64,000 bases of DNA, taken from Gudongella sp034006985. Lineage in GTDB: Bacteria > Bacillota > Clostridia > Tissierellales > Tissierellaceae. Positions 1-9,631 of the stretch are shown in pieces; the first letter of the stretch is position 1; every line of letters begins with the position of its first letter. The notes beneath the pieces were generated by a model. It saw nothing but the letters and a program-made list of their open reading frames with translations. It was not told the DNA's origin and did not search any database. Made by a program: the position numbers and the translations under genes. The DNA is taken from the NCBI GenBank assembly GCA_034006985.1, contig JAVERT010000004.1, forward strand, positions 1-64,000. The letters are read 5' to 3'.

Positions 1-46
1 ACGCCGCCAGCGTTCGTCCTGAGCCAGGATCAAACTCTCATTTAAA
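1..46 (-). rRNA. rrs: 16S ribosomal RNA, 5' end only
   Basis: The reverse complement of the first bases reads GAGAGTTTGATCCTGGCTCA followed by GGACGAACGCTGGCGGC, the universal 16S 5' end (27F primer site). The gene runs leftward out of the window, so only about 46 bases are present. The exact mature 5' end is estimated from clostridial 16S starts. Confidence 0.97.
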
Positions 47-173
47 AGTGTCTGATAATAACTCTTTATTTGCTGACTTCATTTTGTTTCTTTACTTCTT
101 TGGTTTTTATTCAAAGTTCTCACACTATTTAATTATCATTGTTCAGTGCCGCCCCTTCTGAGGTGACTTATTT
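47..173 (-). promoter_or_regulatory. rRNA operon leader with boxA-like antitermination site
   Basis: This transcribed leader lies between the rrn promoter and the mature 16S end. At about 108-124 the minus strand reads GTGTGAGAACTTTGAATAA, resembling the boxA sequence (TGTTCTTTGAAAA type) that loads Nus factors in rRNA leaders. No open reading frame is present. Confidence 0.7.
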
Positions 174-202
174 ATTGTAGCAAAATCAATTTGCTTTGTC
201 AA
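174..202 (-). promoter_or_regulatory. rRNA operon promoter
   Basis: On the minus strand TTGACA (197-202) is followed after exactly 17 bases by TACAAT (174-179). This is a near-consensus sigma-A promoter, with very AT-rich UP-element-like sequence behind it at 203-260. Transcription would start near 167 and run into the 16S gene. Confidence 0.88.
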
Positions 203-407
203 TAAGTTATATGTTTTATTTTAAAGATTATTTTAAACTAATTCCTATGTTACAAACTCTACTAAATAAGCCATCCTGCAATTTAAAATAACAAATTATC
301 ACTTGTTTTAATAGTATATTTAGTAATTTAATTATATCTATTTAAAGCTTAAATAGAAAAACTAACAATTAACGAGTAAAATCTTGAGTCACATAAAATC
401 TATTAAT
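203..407. other. AT-rich intergenic region
   Basis: This spacer separates the rrn promoter from the end of the NarL-type regulator. Apart from the UP-element-like A/T tracts next to the promoter, I see no reading frame, hairpin terminator or RNA gene. Confidence 0.6.
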
Positions 408-1061
408 CTAAATCATACCAGTTTTAATCGCAAATAATGTTGCTTGTACTCTATCATTTACTTCTATTTTCTTAAAAATTCTTGTTAAGTGATTTTTAAC
501 AGTTTTTTCACTTATATATAATTGTTCTGCTATAGTTTTATTTCTCAAACCAGATGATACTAATCTTAATATCTCAAATTCTCTTTGTGACAATTCATTT
601 AATTTTTGATTTTCTATTTTTGATATATTTATACACTCATCAGAATACTTAAGTTCTTTTTCTATATTCTCATCAATAAACATAACACCTCTATTGACTT
701 CCTTTATTGAATATAATAATTTATCAAGCTCTGTCGTTTTTAAAATATAACCTTCTATATTTATTTTAGAAGCTTGTAAATATTTTTCACTACATATACT
801 TTCCAACAACAAGATAATCTTTGATTTAAAACCTCTTTCCTTTAAAATTCTAATACAATTAAATCCATCACCATCATTTAGTTTTGGATCTATTATTAGT
901 ATGTCAGGATTCAGTAATAGGCCTTGCTCAATTATGTCAAATCCTTTACTAACTGCAGATATAACAGATAAATTATCTTGTGATTGAATTATATGTTTTA
1001 ATCCATACAAACAAAGAGGATGCGAATCTGCTAACATTATATTTATTATTCTTCTTTTCAT
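408..1061 (-). CDS. NarL/FixJ-family response regulator (orphan)
   Basis: Two-domain regulator of 217 residues. The receiver domain occupies about 5-120, with the likely phospho-acceptor D58 (in DILIIDPKL) and K107. The usual acidic pair near the N-terminus is reduced to one Asp (A11-D12), so Mg2+ binding and phosphorylation may be altered. A LuxR-type helix-turn-helix spans about 152-213 (LSQREFEILRLV, then SEKTVKNHL). No histidine kinase is adjacent; the neighbours are the rRNA operon and hutH. Its target and signal cannot be read from sequence. Confidence 0.9.
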   Translation of the reverse strand: MKRRIINIMLADSHPLCLYGLKHIIQSQDNLSVISAVSKGFDIIEQGLLLNPDILIIDPKLNDGDGFNCIRILKERGFKSKIILLLESICSEKYLQASKINIEGYILKTTELDKLLYSIKEVNRGVMFIDENIEKELKYSDECINISKIENQKLNELSQREFEILRLVSSGLRNKTIAEQLYISEKTVKNHLTRIFKKIEVNDRVQATLFAIKTGMI

Positions 1062-1109
1062 ATAAATTCTTCCTTTTCATTCGTTATAATATCATTTATT
1101 AACATTTTA

Positions 1110-2639
1110 TTAGAACATTTCTCCTATTTTAGCTTCAACATTTTTCACTATTTCTTCAGACAATATAATATTTACTACTTTATTTATATCTAAATACATA
1201 ATTCTATCTTCTTCCAATTCTGATACTTCTTTTCTTATAATATCATAAGCAATTCTAGTTCCGATCCCTAAGCCTTTATTGTCTCTTAAATCTATTGCTT
1301 GGCAAGCTGTTAGCATCTCCATACTAACTACTTTTTGAGCATTCCCTAATATTTCACTAGCTTTTCTTGCAGAAATAGTTCCCATAGAAACATGATCTTC
1401 TTGATTAGCTGAAGAAGGTATCGAATCAACACTTGCTGGATGAGCAAGAATTTTATTTTCGGACACTAATGAAGCTGCAGAGTATTGAACTATCATGAAT
1501 CCTGAATTAACTCCTCCGTTTTTTGTTAAAAATGGTGGCAATCCATTGCTAAGTGATGGATTTACTAATCTCTCCAGTCTTCTTTCAGATATATTTGCAA
1601 ATTCAGATAATGCTATGGCTAAAAAATCTAGTGCTAAAGCCATTGGCTGTCCGTGAAAATTTCCCCCTGATATAACTTCTCCTTCTTCAATAAAAATAAG
1701 AGGATTGTCAGTAACTGCATTCATTTCTATTTCTATTTTATCTTTTATATAATAAAGCGCATCTTTTGAAGCACCATGTATCTGAGGAGTACATCTTAAA
1801 GAATATGCATCTTGAACTCTTTGTTCCCCCTGTTTAGTTGTTAAATTACTATTAGCCAAAATTTTCAATAAATTATTGGCTGAGTTGATCTGACCTTTAT
1901 GTCCTCGTACTAATTGAATTTTAGGGTCAAAAGCATCTGTGATTCCATTTAGTGCTTCTATAGTAAGAGCCGCTGCTATATCCGAAGTTTTCGATAAAAT
2001 TATCGAATCATATATAGCTAATGCACCTATTGCTGTCATAACTTGAGTACCATTAATCAATGCTAGTCCTTCTTTTGAGACCAATTCAACTATCTCTATC
2101 CCAGCTCTATCCATAGCTATTTTACCGGATAGTCTTTCTCCTTTATAATATGCCTCTCCTTCACCAATCATTACTAATACCATGTGCGCAAGAGGCGCTA
2201 AATCTCCGCTTGCTCCAAGAGATCCTTTTTCAGGAATTACTGGGTGTACACCTTTATTTATCATCTGAATTAAAATATTCATTGTAGATAATCTTATCCC
2301 TGAGTAACCATTTGCAAGTGCATTTACTCTCAGTAACATAATACCTCTAACAATTTCTTCCGACAATGGATTCCCAACACCGCATGAATGGCTAATAATT
2401 AAATTTCTTTGTAGTTTCTTAATTTCTGATGAATTAATCATTACATCACTAAATCTTCCAAATCCTGTAGTTATGCCATAGATAACTTCTTTGTTATCTA
2501 TAATTTTTTCTACATACTCTCTGGACTTAATAACTCTAGTTTTTGACTCTTCACTTAACTCAACACTAGCGCCTCTTCTAACAATACTTATGTAGCTGTT
2601 TAAATCTAAGTTCTTACCGTTAATGATTATCTTATCCAT
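1110..2639 (-). CDS. hutH: Histidine ammonia-lyase
   Basis: Cytoplasmic enzyme converting L-histidine to urocanate and ammonia, the first step of histidine degradation. The 509-residue length is typical. A143-S144-G145 in GASGDLAPLAH is the triad that cyclises to the MIO electrophile, and Y54 in YGITTGFG matches the conserved active-site Tyr. Start ATG has a strong GAGGAGG site. No other hut genes (hutU, hutI, hutG) are in the window, so the pathway is split or histidine is only deaminated. The gene stands alone between a regulator and a terminator. Confidence 0.95.
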   Translation of the reverse strand: MDKIIINGKNLDLNSYISIVRRGASVELSEESKTRVIKSREYVEKIIDNKEVIYGITTGFGRFSDVMINSSEIKKLQRNLIISHSCGVGNPLSEEIVRGIMLLRVNALANGYSGIRLSTMNILIQMINKGVHPVIPEKGSLGASGDLAPLAHMVLVMIGEGEAYYKGERLSGKIAMDRAGIEIVELVSKEGLALINGTQVMTAIGALAIYDSIILSKTSDIAAALTIEALNGITDAFDPKIQLVRGHKGQINSANNLLKILANSNLTTKQGEQRVQDAYSLRCTPQIHGASKDALYYIKDKIEIEMNAVTDNPLIFIEEGEVISGGNFHGQPMALALDFLAIALSEFANISERRLERLVNPSLSNGLPPFLTKNGGVNSGFMIVQYSAASLVSENKILAHPASVDSIPSSANQEDHVSMGTISARKASEILGNAQKVVSMEMLTACQAIDLRDNKGLGIGTRIAYDIIRKEVSELEEDRIMYLDINKVVNIILSEEIVKNVEAKIGEMF

Positions 2640-2685
2640 ACATTACCTCCTCGCGGTATTATATTACTAAGTTAAAGTTAATATG

Positions 2686-2710
2686 AAAAACCACAGCTAG
2701 CTGTGGTTTT
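2686..2710 (-). terminator. Rho-independent terminator of the LacI-type gene
   Basis: Perfect inverted repeat (ACCACAGCTAGCTGTGGT flanked by A and T runs). It lies downstream of the LacI-type gene (minus strand) and upstream of hutH, with a T-run on the minus strand, so it separates the two transcription units. Confidence 0.85.
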
Positions 2711-2806
2711 ATTCTAAACATATTGACTCTCTAATATAATTAAACATGCCCTCACCTATTTATAATATATTTTAGTATAACTATTATACCATAATACAAA
2801 AGCTAA

Positions 2807-3829
2807 TTACTTATATATATCATTTATTCTATCTGAACTATCTCTTATTATTAATTGAACTGGTAATACAGTTGTTTGTTTTTCTAGTTTCTCTCCCTGT
2901 AGTTGTTTTAAAATTTTTCTAATTGATACTGCTCCAATATCGTAATACGGTTCTTTAATCGTTGTCAGTTTTGGTCTATAAACTGATGCCAAACTCGTAT
3001 CTCCATATCCTACTATACTTATATCTTCTGGGACCTTTATATTATGATCATATAAATAATTAATAATGCCAAGCGCTACTTCATCTTCACAACAATATAT
3101 AGCTGTAACTTGTTCTTCTTCTATTAGACTCTTAATTTCATTCCCTAGATTATAACCAGTAGATATATTATGTCCATCTACAAATATAACAATAGGGTCT
3201 TTTTTAATACTATACATCCGTTCTTTATATGCATTTATTTTTTGCTTTTCAATTGTTATTTCAATATCTTTTTCTTGAGCTACATATGCAATTTTTTTAT
3301 GCCCACCATCTAATAAATATTTCATTACTTTTTCGCTTGCTTCATAATTATCTATAGCAACTGTAGGACTTTCTAAAACATTATAATACTTATTTAAATA
3401 GACAAAAGGCACTTTTGTTTTATCTAAATATTCAACTATTTCCATATTTAATATTTCCGATACGACAATAATTCCAGCAACTTGTTTTTGCATTAATAAC
3501 TCTGCAAATCTCACTTCTGAATCTTTATCTCCATATGTGCTTAGTAATAAAAGATCATAGTTATACATTCTCCCTACTTCTTCAACACCTCTTATTATTT
3601 GCGCAACATAAGAACTACCAATATCATCCACAATTATTCCCATAACATTCGATTTCTTTGTAACTAGACTTCTTGCTATTTCGTTTGGTTTATATCCTAA
3701 CTCATCAATAGCACTTAATACTCTTCTTCTTGCTTCAGGACTAACTGGCTTTGAATCGTTTATAACCCTTGATACTGTAGATATTGAAACTTCTGACATC
3801 TTAGCTACGTCTTTAATAGTAATTGCCAT
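2807..3829 (-). CDS. LacI-family transcriptional regulator
   Basis: 340 residues, the usual family length. The N-terminal helix-turn-helix (IKDVAKMSEVSISTVSRVIN, about 4-23) and hinge helix are followed by a periplasmic-binding-protein-like effector domain (about 60-335). Such proteins repress sugar or nucleoside catabolic operons, but no sugar operon lies next to it, so the effector is unknown. It sits 39 bases downstream of the giant GGDEF gene with no terminator between, so it may be the last gene of the unit beginning at the lipid kinase. Start ATG has an AGGTGG ribosome site. Confidence 0.92.
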   Translation of the reverse strand: MAITIKDVAKMSEVSISTVSRVINDSKPVSPEARRRVLSAIDELGYKPNEIARSLVTKKSNVMGIIVDDIGSSYVAQIIRGVEEVGRMYNYDLLLLSTYGDKDSEVRFAELLMQKQVAGIIVVSEILNMEIVEYLDKTKVPFVYLNKYYNVLESPTVAIDNYEASEKVMKYLLDGGHKKIAYVAQEKDIEITIEKQKINAYKERMYSIKKDPIVIFVDGHNISTGYNLGNEIKSLIEEEQVTAIYCCEDEVALGIINYLYDHNIKVPEDISIVGYGDTSLASVYRPKLTTIKEPYYDIGAVSIRKILKQLQGEKLEKQTTVLPVQLIIRDSSDRINDIYK

Positions 3830-3868
3830 AAGATACCACCTTTCTTATAAAATATATTATTTACTTTT

Positions 3869-6800
3869 TCATTTTAAATTACAACTAAATACACCACTTA
3901 GAGTTTCTACAAACCCTATATTTTCACTAGTAAATTCTTTATTCTTAAGAAGCACTTCTAAATATAAAACCCCTTTTAATATTCCATTTACTAAAATCGG
4001 CGATAGTAAAAGTGATTTGATATTAAACTTTTCTATTCCCATATCTAAAGAATTACTAGAATGCCATTTAATGGTTGTAAAGGATTCTTTAGATTTTGTA
4101 GCTCGTATCAACATTTCATTATCAATACCAATATCTTTAACCCAACTATTCATTCCATTTTTTCTTGTGTATTGCTTATATATTTTTTTATCTTCAATAA
4201 GTAACAAAGATGCTGTTTCTGCTTCTGAACCATCTATAATCATACCTAAAAAACTAAATATTTTATCTTTGATACTATATAGTTGCCTATTCATTAAAGA
4301 AAGGTCCACTAATGAAATTATATTATTTATGTTGTTTGCAAACCCTCCAAAAGCTATACTGTGTACATAACTTTTCAAATTCTCTATATCGTGCATCTTG
4401 TCATCCCAAAGAGACACTTGATTCCTGCCTAAAACTTCCTTCGAATAATATAGCGCTTGATCTGATTTATAAATTAATTCATCCTTATAAATAGTATGTT
4501 CAGGGAATTTTGAGATTCCTATACTTGCAGTAACTTTCTCTTTAATTCCAAACTCTTTGTAATTTTCTATGGTACTTAGTATTTTATTTGCTACTCTTAA
4601 TATTTCAGTATTATTAATATTCTCAAGTATTAATAAAAACTCTTCACCACCATATCTTCCTACATAATCAGTAGCTCGCACATCATTTTTAAGTATATCT
4701 CCGATATGATTTAATACCCTATCACCCATTTGATGTCCATAAGTATCATTTACAAATTTAAACTTATCAATATCTAACATCATCACCGCAAAATTCCTAG
4801 AAATTTCAATATGTTCCTTAGTTAATTCTTCGAGTTTTTTTTCAATTGCACTCCTAGTCAGGACACCTGTCAACTTATCATAATTTGATTGCCTAAATAA
4901 TTTCTCGTTTTCTAAATTCAAATGAATTAATTTTGAAATCCCAACGACAAATTCTAATGCTTCATTATTAAAAAGATTTATTCCACTAGTCGTAGATATT
5001 AGAATACTAGCATATGCTCCTCTTTTATTCTGATTTCTTCTTTTTTCATCAGTAAAATCACCTTTCCCCGATTCAAAAATTGGGACCCCCATGAAAGCTA
5101 CTAATTCTTCTGGAATATAATCATCATAATCTGAGATATAGATATCTTTACATGTTCTATTAATTAGTATATGCTCCCCTTTTCTAATGCCTTCTAAATC
5201 TATTGAATTTATTTCTGCTTCCTCTTTGTTTTGACTATAAGAATATTCTGTTGTTTCACCAATGTCAGGATAGTTAAATACCTTAAGAGTTACGTGTTCT
5301 GCTAATGTATGAAAACTGATAAATTCTAACAATTGGTTTATATTGCTTCCATAATCAAAACAGAAATTCATGGTTAAAGTCGTCAAATCTTTATATATAT
5401 TTAACTCGTCACTACTTTTATAGATTCTAAGTATATCATCTTTAGTTAACATATCTAAATAAAATCTAAGATCGTAATAGTTTTTTTGCAAGTCCTCAAA
5501 ATCAATTTTCACATCAATACCTAAACCGTTTTGAAACACTTCAGATAATAAAGCTTTAACAGAATCTATAGTATAATAATGCTCTAATTTTTCTTCATAA
5601 CCTCTTATTCCAAGATTATTTATTGTTTTATAGAACAAATCTAGCGAACTAAGTAATGATTTAATGGCAAGATCATTTAACTCCATTTCATAAAAAATTT
5701 TCCCCAACTCTGAAAAATACATGATTTTTGATAGTGCTAATTTAGTATCCTTCCGCTTTAGCAAATTAAGTGACTTGATAAGCAACTCTTTATTATTCTT
5801 ATATAAACTATTTAAAATATAAATATCATCTTTATATACTTCCTCAACATTTAAATTATTTATAGAATTGAATTCCTCCATTAAATAAATAAACACATCT
5901 TTTTGATTTAATCTTAAAGATAGAAAACTAACATTTAGAATAAAGTATGCTCTATCTAAAATATTTCCTTTATCCCTAAATCGCATAATCAAATCTTCTA
6001 AATCCATATAATCTATATCCATTTTAATTTTTGAGTCTATAAAGAAAGTCCTAGAAGATGCTTTCATATATTCTATCAAGCTTACATCTTTAGATTTGTC
6101 AGCAGATAGTTGGCTAAATTTTTTACCCATAATTAAATCCCCAAAAGCTGTATAAAACAAACCTAAAAAGTTGGTATATTTCATATTTATTTCAGCATCT
6201 ACAATAGGATTATACTTATTCATTTGTCTTAAATTATGAAGGATGTGAACAGCATCTCTTAATCTTTCACGAGAAATGTATGTAAATCCTAGATTTATAG
6301 TAGCTAAATACTCCATAGTTTTATCTTTATTCTGTTTTGATAGTTGAATTGATTTTTTAAAATATATCTCCGAATTCTCAAAATCTGACATATTAAAATA
6401 CGCTTCACCAATATTATTTATAAAAATAGATTGTCCATTCAATAAATTGTTCTCTTCTGCTATATTGTAACTTTGTTTGAAATAGTCCAATGCTTTTATA
6501 GGTAGACTAAAAACTTCATTATAAATACTCCCAATATTACTAAGTGGTTTCACAACATCATAAGGTCTAGAAGAATACTTAAATCCTTCTATAGCCTTTT
6601 CATAATTATCTAAAGATTTTATATGATCTCCTTCAAAATGATAAGCAATACCTAATAAATTATATAAATCTCCTAAACTATTTAAATACTTATTTTTATC
6701 TGATAATTCTATAGCTCTATTTAATAAAGAGATTGTCTCACTATTTTTCCCAAGTGCTTGCATTAATAACGCTTCAATTCTAATATACTCAATTAAAAAT

Positions 6801-9163
6801 TGTGGATTTCTTTTTACTTCTGATATTTTTCTTATTTTTAATGATAATTGTCTAGAAGCGTTTAAATCATTAGATCGAACATAAGTTTCTAATCTGTATA
6901 ATTTGGATTTTATAACAATCTGATTTAAGTCTAATTCTTTACTTATATTTTCTAATTTATCAATATATGGTTCCAATTCAGAATAATTACCAATTGAAAT
7001 ATAACTCTGTATCAGTTGTTCAAGTACTTCTAATCTTTTCTTATGCTTTTTATTATCGAGTTTTGAAAATAACAACTCTAATAATGCTATAGCCGATTCA
7101 CTATTTTTTATTTTTTCATTATAAATTCTGTCTTCAATAATATCAAATAAAACACCTAATTTCCCAGCTCCATTAAGTTGTTTAACTAAACAATTAAAAT
7201 CTATTATCTCACATTTAGATCTCTTTTCTAGGAAAATATCAGATAATATAGAATGATATTCTATCTTTTCCTTATCGCAAATTCTGTTATATATATGTCG
7301 TTTTAATTCTCCTTCAGCAAATAGTAATTTCACATCTTTTTCAGTATAACTTTTATATAGTATTTTCTTGTCTACCAATCCATCAATTAGATTGATAAAA
7401 TTTCGTTTTTCTATATTCATTATTTCACTAACAATATTCTCAGCTGCAAGATATTCAAAACAAGATATTATTTCTAATACTCTTAATTCCTGTTTACTCA
7501 ATGAATTAAATGATGTTCTTATAGTTTCTCTAAAGTTCTGTGGAAAATAAATCTCATCATAATCCTTAGTCCGAATTTGCCATTCCCCATCACAATTTAT
7601 AAATATTTCATTTAAATATAAAAAATGCTTCAATAGAATATTTAAATATTTAGGATTCCCTTGAGATTCTCTAAAAAGAAGTTTAGAAAATTCTTTTGGA
7701 AAAGTGCTAGTACCAACTATTGATTCTACGAGCCTTATTGTACCTTTTTCATCCAAATTTTTTAACTTATATTCAACAAATATCCCATTATCAATCCAAT
7801 TATTTAAAATTATTTCCAACTCTTCTGATTTAAGCATTTTATAATCTATTGTGAATAAGAACAAAACATTGTGAATTTTTATACGAGAAATAAGAAAATC
7901 AATATCATTAAAAATTTCTAAATCATCAACACTCAAATGACCAACCGAAATATAAGTAGGCTTTATTCTAGAAATACTTATAAAGCCTTCAGCTATTTTG
8001 TTAAGTAATGCATATTTGTCATCTAAATTTTTAAGTTCATATTGAATTTTAGCATTGTCAATTGATACTTGTATAATATCAGTACCATTTAAAAAATTAT
8101 ACTCAATTTCTAAGACTTCTATCAGTTGTACAACAAATCGTTTTAAGCCATCCATTTTAGTAATATCATTCTTATCTATATCTATTCTATAAAGATTACA
8201 ATCTTCTAATTCCATCCTATAGCAAAGTTCCTTTAACACTTTAGTCTTTCCCGTTCCTGGATCCCCGCTAATTATTATACCTTTAATTTTAGATATACCT
8301 TTTTTCATTAACTTATCTATTTCAAGCGTTTCATTTATATAAGAATCTATCCCTATTGGATTGTTATCAAAATAAAGCTTCTGTCTTTCCTGTTTATAAT
8401 CAATTACATAATCAATCTTAAACATAGCAATTAAAGCTTTAGCATAAATTCTAAGTTTATTTTGTTTGAATTCTATATTTTTTGATTTTAAACTATCAAT
8501 CATCTTATTAACATATACTTTATAATCAGCATGATTCTCATTTAAACTTGGTAATAGAAATTCTTCTAAAAGAATTCCTAAAGAATAATAATCTCTTTGA
8601 AAGTTTGTCTTATTATGCGATTTAAATAGTTCTGGTGCTATATATTTGTAGTTATTTAAGTGCTTATCTTTTTCATAGGAGTACTTTATGATTTTCCCAA
8701 TGCTAGATAACTTTATGCTATAATCATCTGATATAAATATATTATCGGGTGTTAAATAATCGTATGAAAATTCGTTAAAATGAAGAAAATCTATTATGGT
8801 AAATAACTCTATAAAGACTGTTACTATATCAGTAATTCTGTAGTCTTTCTTTATTTCATTAAGACTTTTCAATTCGGTATATTCAGTTAGTATATAATAC
8901 AAATTGCCATAAACTGGCTTAAGATTAATAGATTTTACTCTTTTAAAGTCAATTGTCTTTAAAATATATTTATGTGAAAGATTCTTATAAATTTTGTAAT
9001 AATTAATATAATCTTTAATTAGCATCAGATTCATATTGCTATCAAGTAATCCTAGAATATATTTATCTTCACTATCATCTAGGCTTTCAACTATATAATC
9101 TTCACTATTTTTATTAGGTTTATACTTTTCTATAATTTTAAGATTATCATTAATTAGTTTCAT
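3869..9163 (-). CDS. Giant pseudokinase-ATPase-TPR-GAF-GGDEF signalling protein
   Basis: 1764-residue cytoplasmic protein. Residues 30-245 resemble a Ser/Thr kinase fold, but the HRDLKPEN loop reads YDYLTPDN (134-141; catalytic Asp is Tyr, Lys is Thr) and DFG reads SIG (154-156), so it is probably a pseudokinase. A P-loop ATPase follows (GDPGTGKT, 300-307). About 650-1150 is helical TPR-like repeats, 1255-1400 GAF-like, and about 1430-1595 a diguanylate cyclase with intact GGEEF (1505-1509) and an RxxD inhibitory site (RATD) five residues before it. A second GAF-like domain ends the protein. Inference: a sensor making c-di-GMP, built like large kinase-ATPase-GAF histidine kinases but with GGDEF output. 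Confidence 0.85.
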   Translation of the reverse strand: MKLINDNLKIIEKYKPNKNSEDYIVESLDDSEDKYILGLLDSNMNLMLIKDYINYYKIYKNLSHKYILKTIDFKRVKSINLKPVYGNLYYILTEYTELKSLNEIKKDYRITDIVTVFIELFTIIDFLHFNEFSYDYLTPDNIFISDDYSIKLSSIGKIIKYSYEKDKHLNNYKYIAPELFKSHNKTNFQRDYYSLGILLEEFLLPSLNENHADYKVYVNKMIDSLKSKNIEFKQNKLRIYAKALIAMFKIDYVIDYKQERQKLYFDNNPIGIDSYINETLEIDKLMKKGISKIKGIIISGDPGTGKTKVLKELCYRMELEDCNLYRIDIDKNDITKMDGLKRFVVQLIEVLEIEYNFLNGTDIIQVSIDNAKIQYELKNLDDKYALLNKIAEGFISISRIKPTYISVGHLSVDDLEIFNDIDFLISRIKIHNVLFLFTIDYKMLKSEELEIILNNWIDNGIFVEYKLKNLDEKGTIRLVESIVGTSTFPKEFSKLLFRESQGNPKYLNILLKHFLYLNEIFINCDGEWQIRTKDYDEIYFPQNFRETIRTSFNSLSKQELRVLEIISCFEYLAAENIVSEIMNIEKRNFINLIDGLVDKKILYKSYTEKDVKLLFAEGELKRHIYNRICDKEKIEYHSILSDIFLEKRSKCEIIDFNCLVKQLNGAGKLGVLFDIIEDRIYNEKIKNSESAIALLELLFSKLDNKKHKKRLEVLEQLIQSYISIGNYSELEPYIDKLENISKELDLNQIVIKSKLYRLETYVRSNDLNASRQLSLKIRKISEVKRNPQFLIEYIRIEALLMQALGKNSETISLLNRAIELSDKNKYLNSLGDLYNLLGIAYHFEGDHIKSLDNYEKAIEGFKYSSRPYDVVKPLSNIGSIYNEVFSLPIKALDYFKQSYNIAEENNLLNGQSIFINNIGEAYFNMSDFENSEIYFKKSIQLSKQNKDKTMEYLATINLGFTYISRERLRDAVHILHNLRQMNKYNPIVDAEINMKYTNFLGLFYTAFGDLIMGKKFSQLSADKSKDVSLIEYMKASSRTFFIDSKIKMDIDYMDLEDLIMRFRDKGNILDRAYFILNVSFLSLRLNQKDVFIYLMEEFNSINNLNVEEVYKDDIYILNSLYKNNKELLIKSLNLLKRKDTKLALSKIMYFSELGKIFYEMELNDLAIKSLLSSLDLFYKTINNLGIRGYEEKLEHYYTIDSVKALLSEVFQNGLGIDVKIDFEDLQKNYYDLRFYLDMLTKDDILRIYKSSDELNIYKDLTTLTMNFCFDYGSNINQLLEFISFHTLAEHVTLKVFNYPDIGETTEYSYSQNKEEAEINSIDLEGIRKGEHILINRTCKDIYISDYDDYIPEELVAFMGVPIFESGKGDFTDEKRRNQNKRGAYASILISTTSGINLFNNEALEFVVGISKLIHLNLENEKLFRQSNYDKLTGVLTRSAIEKKLEELTKEHIEISRNFAVMMLDIDKFKFVNDTYGHQMGDRVLNHIGDILKNDVRATDYVGRYGGEEFLLILENINNTEILRVANKILSTIENYKEFGIKEKVTASIGISKFPEHTIYKDELIYKSDQALYYSKEVLGRNQVSLWDDKMHDIENLKSYVHSIAFGGFANNINNIISLVDLSLMNRQLYSIKDKIFSFLGMIIDGSEAETASLLLIEDKKIYKQYTRKNGMNSWVKDIGIDNEMLIRATKSKESFTTIKWHSSNSLDMGIEKFNIKSLLLSPILVNGILKGVLYLEVLLKNKEFTSENIGFVETLSGVFSCNLK

Positions 9164-9183
9164 GTCTAACTCCTTTTCTATTA

Positions 9184-9621
9184 TTATTCTTTCATCTCTA
9201 AATATAAGTTTTCTAGTGCATCTCGCAGATTTTCCTTATCAGTTTTACTAATGTTTTTCAATTTTATCGTCAGATATTCAATTCTCTTTTGTAAAACTTT
9301 TTCTAGTATATCATTTCCTTTGTTTAATACTTCTATTCTTACTACTCTTTTATCCTTCTTATCTTTCCTTCGTTTTACTAATTCAGAATTTTCCATCCTA
9401 TCAACCAAATCTGTTATAGTACTACAAGCTAAATCCATTTTTTGGCTTAATTCACTTATTGTCATTTCCCCATCGTTTATTAAAATTTGAAGTGCTCTAA
9501 ATTGAGGAACTGTAATATTAAAATCACTCAATATCACTCTACCTTTTTTTCTTATAATATAATCTATCTTTCTTAAGTGCATTTCTATATCTTTTTCATT
9601 TTCTATTCCATTATCTTCCAC
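9184..9621 (-). CDS. MarR-family transcriptional regulator
   Basis: 145-residue winged-helix regulator. The recognition region (LSQKMDLACSTITDLVDRM, about 79-97) is followed by a charged wing (RRKDKKDKRVVRI). Translation starts at GTG, eight bases after GGAGG. It lies 10 bases downstream of the lipid kinase and 20 bases upstream of the giant GGDEF gene, suggesting one transcription unit. MarR proteins often control exporters or stress responses; the ligand is unknown. No recognisable operator was identified. Confidence 0.9.
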   Translation of the reverse strand: MEDNGIENEKDIEMHLRKIDYIIRKKGRVILSDFNITVPQFRALQILINDGEMTISELSQKMDLACSTITDLVDRMENSELVKRRKDKKDKRVVRIEVLNKGNDILEKVLQKRIEYLTIKLKNISKTDKENLRDALENLYLEMKE

Positions 9622-9631
9622 TAGCTACCTC

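Noticed and set aside
4017..4494. Plus-strand open frames opposite the giant GGDEF gene.
   Set aside because: They lie wholly inside a convincing minus-strand gene, lack ribosome sites and encode low-complexity products.
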